In this document: positions 62,705-64,000 of the stretch, piece by piece
How the letters are laid out: every line of letters begins with the position of its first letter
Position numbering within the stretch: the first letter of the stretch is position 1
The notes under the pieces: model-generated
Seen by the model: only the letters and a program-made list of their open reading frames with translations
What the model was told of the DNA's origin: nothing
Database searches by the model: none
Translations under genes and position numbers: made by a program
Assembly: GCF_023100905.1 (NCBI RefSeq)
Contig: NZ_CP064686.1
Span: forward strand, 558,001 to 622,000
Reading direction: 5' to 3'
Length of the DNA stretch: 64,000 nucleotides
Origin: Bradyrhizobium sp. 4
Lineage (GTDB): Bacteria; Pseudomonadota; Alphaproteobacteria; Rhizobiales; Xanthobacteraceae

Positions 62705-63904
62705 ATGTCGAGATCGTTGAGAACGTTCGGCTTTGCGGCAGGCGCGGTGGTGCTCACCTGTTTGCCTGCCGCGGCGCAGACCAAGGTCACCAATGAAGGC
62801 ATCTCGGCCTCCGAGATCGTCATCGGCACCCATCAGGATCTGTCGGGGCCGATCAAGGTCTGGGGCGTGCCGGTCTCCAACGGCATGAAGATGGCGGTCG
62901 AGGAAATCAACGCGGCCGGCGGCATCAATGGCCGCAAGATCAGGATGATCCTCGAGGACAACGGCTACGATCCGAAGAAGGGCGTGCTGGCGTCCCAGAA
63001 GATGGTCGAGCGCGACAAGATATTTGCAATGATCGGCTCGATGGGATCGGCGCCGACGCTCGCCGCGCAGGATATCCTGTTCGATGCAGGCGTGCTCCAG
63101 CTCTTCCCGCTGACCGCCGCCGAGTTCACCTTCAAATTCGACCCGGCCAAGCCGCAGGAGCGGCTGAAGTTCAACAACCTCTTGCCCTATGTCGAGAGCA
63201 CGCGCGCCGCGCTGAAATACATGGTGGAGTGGAAGAACTTCCAGAAGCCCTGCATCATGCATCAGGATGACGAGTATGGAAAGAACGTGCTCGACGGCTT
63301 CACCCAGCAATTGACGGCCATGAAGCTGCAGCCGGCGTCGGTGACGAGCTACAAGCGCGGCGCCTCCGATTTCAGCGCGCAGATCGCCAAGATGAAGTCC
63401 GACGGCTGCGATCTCGTCGTGCTCGGCACCGTGATCCGCGAGACCATCGGCGCGATGACGGAGGCGAAGAAACTCGGCTGGGACGTCACCTTCCTGGGGG
63501 CGACGCCGACCAACGTGCTGGAAGTGCCGGCGCTCGGCAAGGACGCCGTCGAGGGCCTCTATGCGGCGAGCGGCTTCGAGATCCCCTACGAGGACACCGC
63601 CAAGGGCAAGGTCCACGACTGGCTCATCAACTACAAGAAGATGTTCAACACCGATGCCAACACCCAGGCGATCATCGGCTACAACGCGGTGACGACGTTT
63701 GCGTTCTACGCCAACAAGGCGGGCAAGGATCTGACCGGCCAGAAGATGCTGGACGCGCTGGAATCGGGCGACAAATTCCTCGACATCTTCAACTCGCCGC
63801 CGACCAAATTCTCCAAGACCGACCACCTCGCCAACACCATCACCCAGGTGCAGCAGGTCAAGGGCGGCCGCTGGGTTCTGGTGAAGGACAATCTGATGTT
63901 TTGA
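62705..63904 (+). CDS. Periplasmic binding protein, LivK/branched-chain amino acid type
   Basis: This encodes 399 residues with a Sec signal peptide (TFGFAAGAVVLTCLPAAAQ). Signatures of the type I periplasmic binding fold are IVIGTHQDLSGPIKVWG, MKMAVEEINAAGGINGRKI and MVERDKIFAMIGSMGS. It is the likely ligand receptor of the liv-type system. The ATG has AGGAGAGGAG upstream. A short hairpin (GCGAAGG...CCTTCGC) is in the 79-bp gap to the ligase gene. Confidence 0.94.
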   Translation: MSRSLRTFGFAAGAVVLTCLPAAAQTKVTNEGISASEIVIGTHQDLSGPIKVWGVPVSNGMKMAVEEINAAGGINGRKIRMILEDNGYDPKKGVLASQKMVERDKIFAMIGSMGSAPTLAAQDILFDAGVLQLFPLTAAEFTFKFDPAKPQERLKFNNLLPYVESTRAALKYMVEWKNFQKPCIMHQDDEYGKNVLDGFTQQLTAMKLQPASVTSYKRGASDFSAQIAKMKSDGCDLVVLGTVIRETIGAMTEAKKLGWDVTFLGATPTNVLEVPALGKDAVEGLYAASGFEIPYEDTAKGKVHDWLINYKKMFNTDANTQAIIGYNAVTTFAFYANKAGKDLTGQKMLDALESGDKFLDIFNSPPTKFSKTDHLANTITQVQQVKGGRWVLVKDNLMF

Positions 63905-63911
63905 TTTCTTC

Positions 63912-63972
63912 GCCTCTCCCCGCATGCGGGGAGAGGCCGGAATTTACGCAGCAAATTCCAGGTGAGGGGGCT
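63912..63972. repeat. CTCTCCCCGC palindrome, copy 3, with second hairpin
   Basis: A perfect 12-bp inverted repeat (63912-63923 and 63926-63937) is followed by GGAATTT...AAATTCC (63939-63945 and 63953-63959) and GGTGAGGGGG. The double-hairpin layout is a typical Bradyrhizobium dispersed element, here 8 bases after the binding-protein stop. Confidence 0.8.
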
Positions 63973-64000
63973 CTCCGCGCGTCCAACTGTCACCGGATTC

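Noticed and set aside
62702..63925. 407-residue minus-strand frame opposite the binding protein
   Set aside because: Antisense shadow; the plus strand has a signal peptide and family signatures.

Overview
The window looks like chromosomal DNA of an alphaproteobacterium, most likely Bradyrhizobium (B. diazoefficiens/japonicum clade). Evidence: high GC; an F0 ATP synthase operon encoding both b and b' subunits and separated from F1 genes; a C4-type hemA with a perfect FixK/FNR-like box upstream; an Irr-family regulator; a branched-chain amino-acid-type ABC locus; and several families of short palindromic repeats that I recognise from Bradyrhizobium intergenic DNA. The species assignment is inference. 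There is no rRNA, tRNA, CRISPR array, transposase or phage gene, so this is mostly core genome with some lineage-specific small genes.

Layout. 1-2.7 kb: end of the cytochrome oxidase assembly cluster (ctaG, coxC, DUF983, SURF1). 2.7-5.3 kb: an NTF2-like protein and a divergent NarX/NarL-type histidine kinase and regulator. 5.8-9.9 kb: thrC, an M16 protease, a GNAT and an exported protein. 10-12.7 kb: atpI-atpB-atpE-atpF2-atpF on the minus strand. 13-17 kb: an exported coiled-coil protein with a possible leader peptide, a YjbQ protein, an MHS transporter and an orphan LuxR-type response regulator. 17.4-22.5 kb: a large winged-helix/NTPase/TPR regulator divergent from an ohr-hydrolase-cytochrome P460 set. 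22.5-31.8 kb: a symporter-histidine kinase hybrid, hemA, an MBL hydrolase, a chemoreceptor and an outer-membrane barrel. 32-35.2 kb: small regulators, a RidA protein, a duplicated pair of tiny exported proteins and a minus-strand micro-ORF pair. 35.2-40.3 kb: a dipeptide/oligopeptide ABC transporter. 40.5-46.2 kb: a small hypothetical gene and irr sharing a FixK-like box, then two paralogous winged-helix/TPR regulators, one facing an MddA-like methyltransferase and one convergent with a GFA protein. 46.6-54.4 kb: assorted metabolic enzymes. 54.5-56.8 kb: an ABC exporter. 57-63.9 kb: livHMGF, an acyl-CoA ligase and a periplasmic binding protein.

How the genes work together. Oxygen- and iron-responsive heme control (hemA, irr, both with TTGAT-N4-ATCAA boxes) sits with terminal oxidase assembly and ATP synthase genes, as expected for an organism that respires under low oxygen. 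Several regulators appear to be paired with the divergent gene next to them, and candidate operators are visible: direct repeats with a 10-bp period before ohr, a 22-bp tandem repeat before the mddA-facing regulator, and a 24-bp palindrome between the ArsR-type regulator and ridA. The liv locus with an embedded acyl-CoA ligase suggests uptake followed by CoA activation of a carboxylic acid. The least described parts are the winged-helix/NTPase regulator module at 17.4-22.5 kb, the two winged-helix/TPR regulators at 41-46 kb, and the micro-gene cluster at 33.7-35.2 kb.
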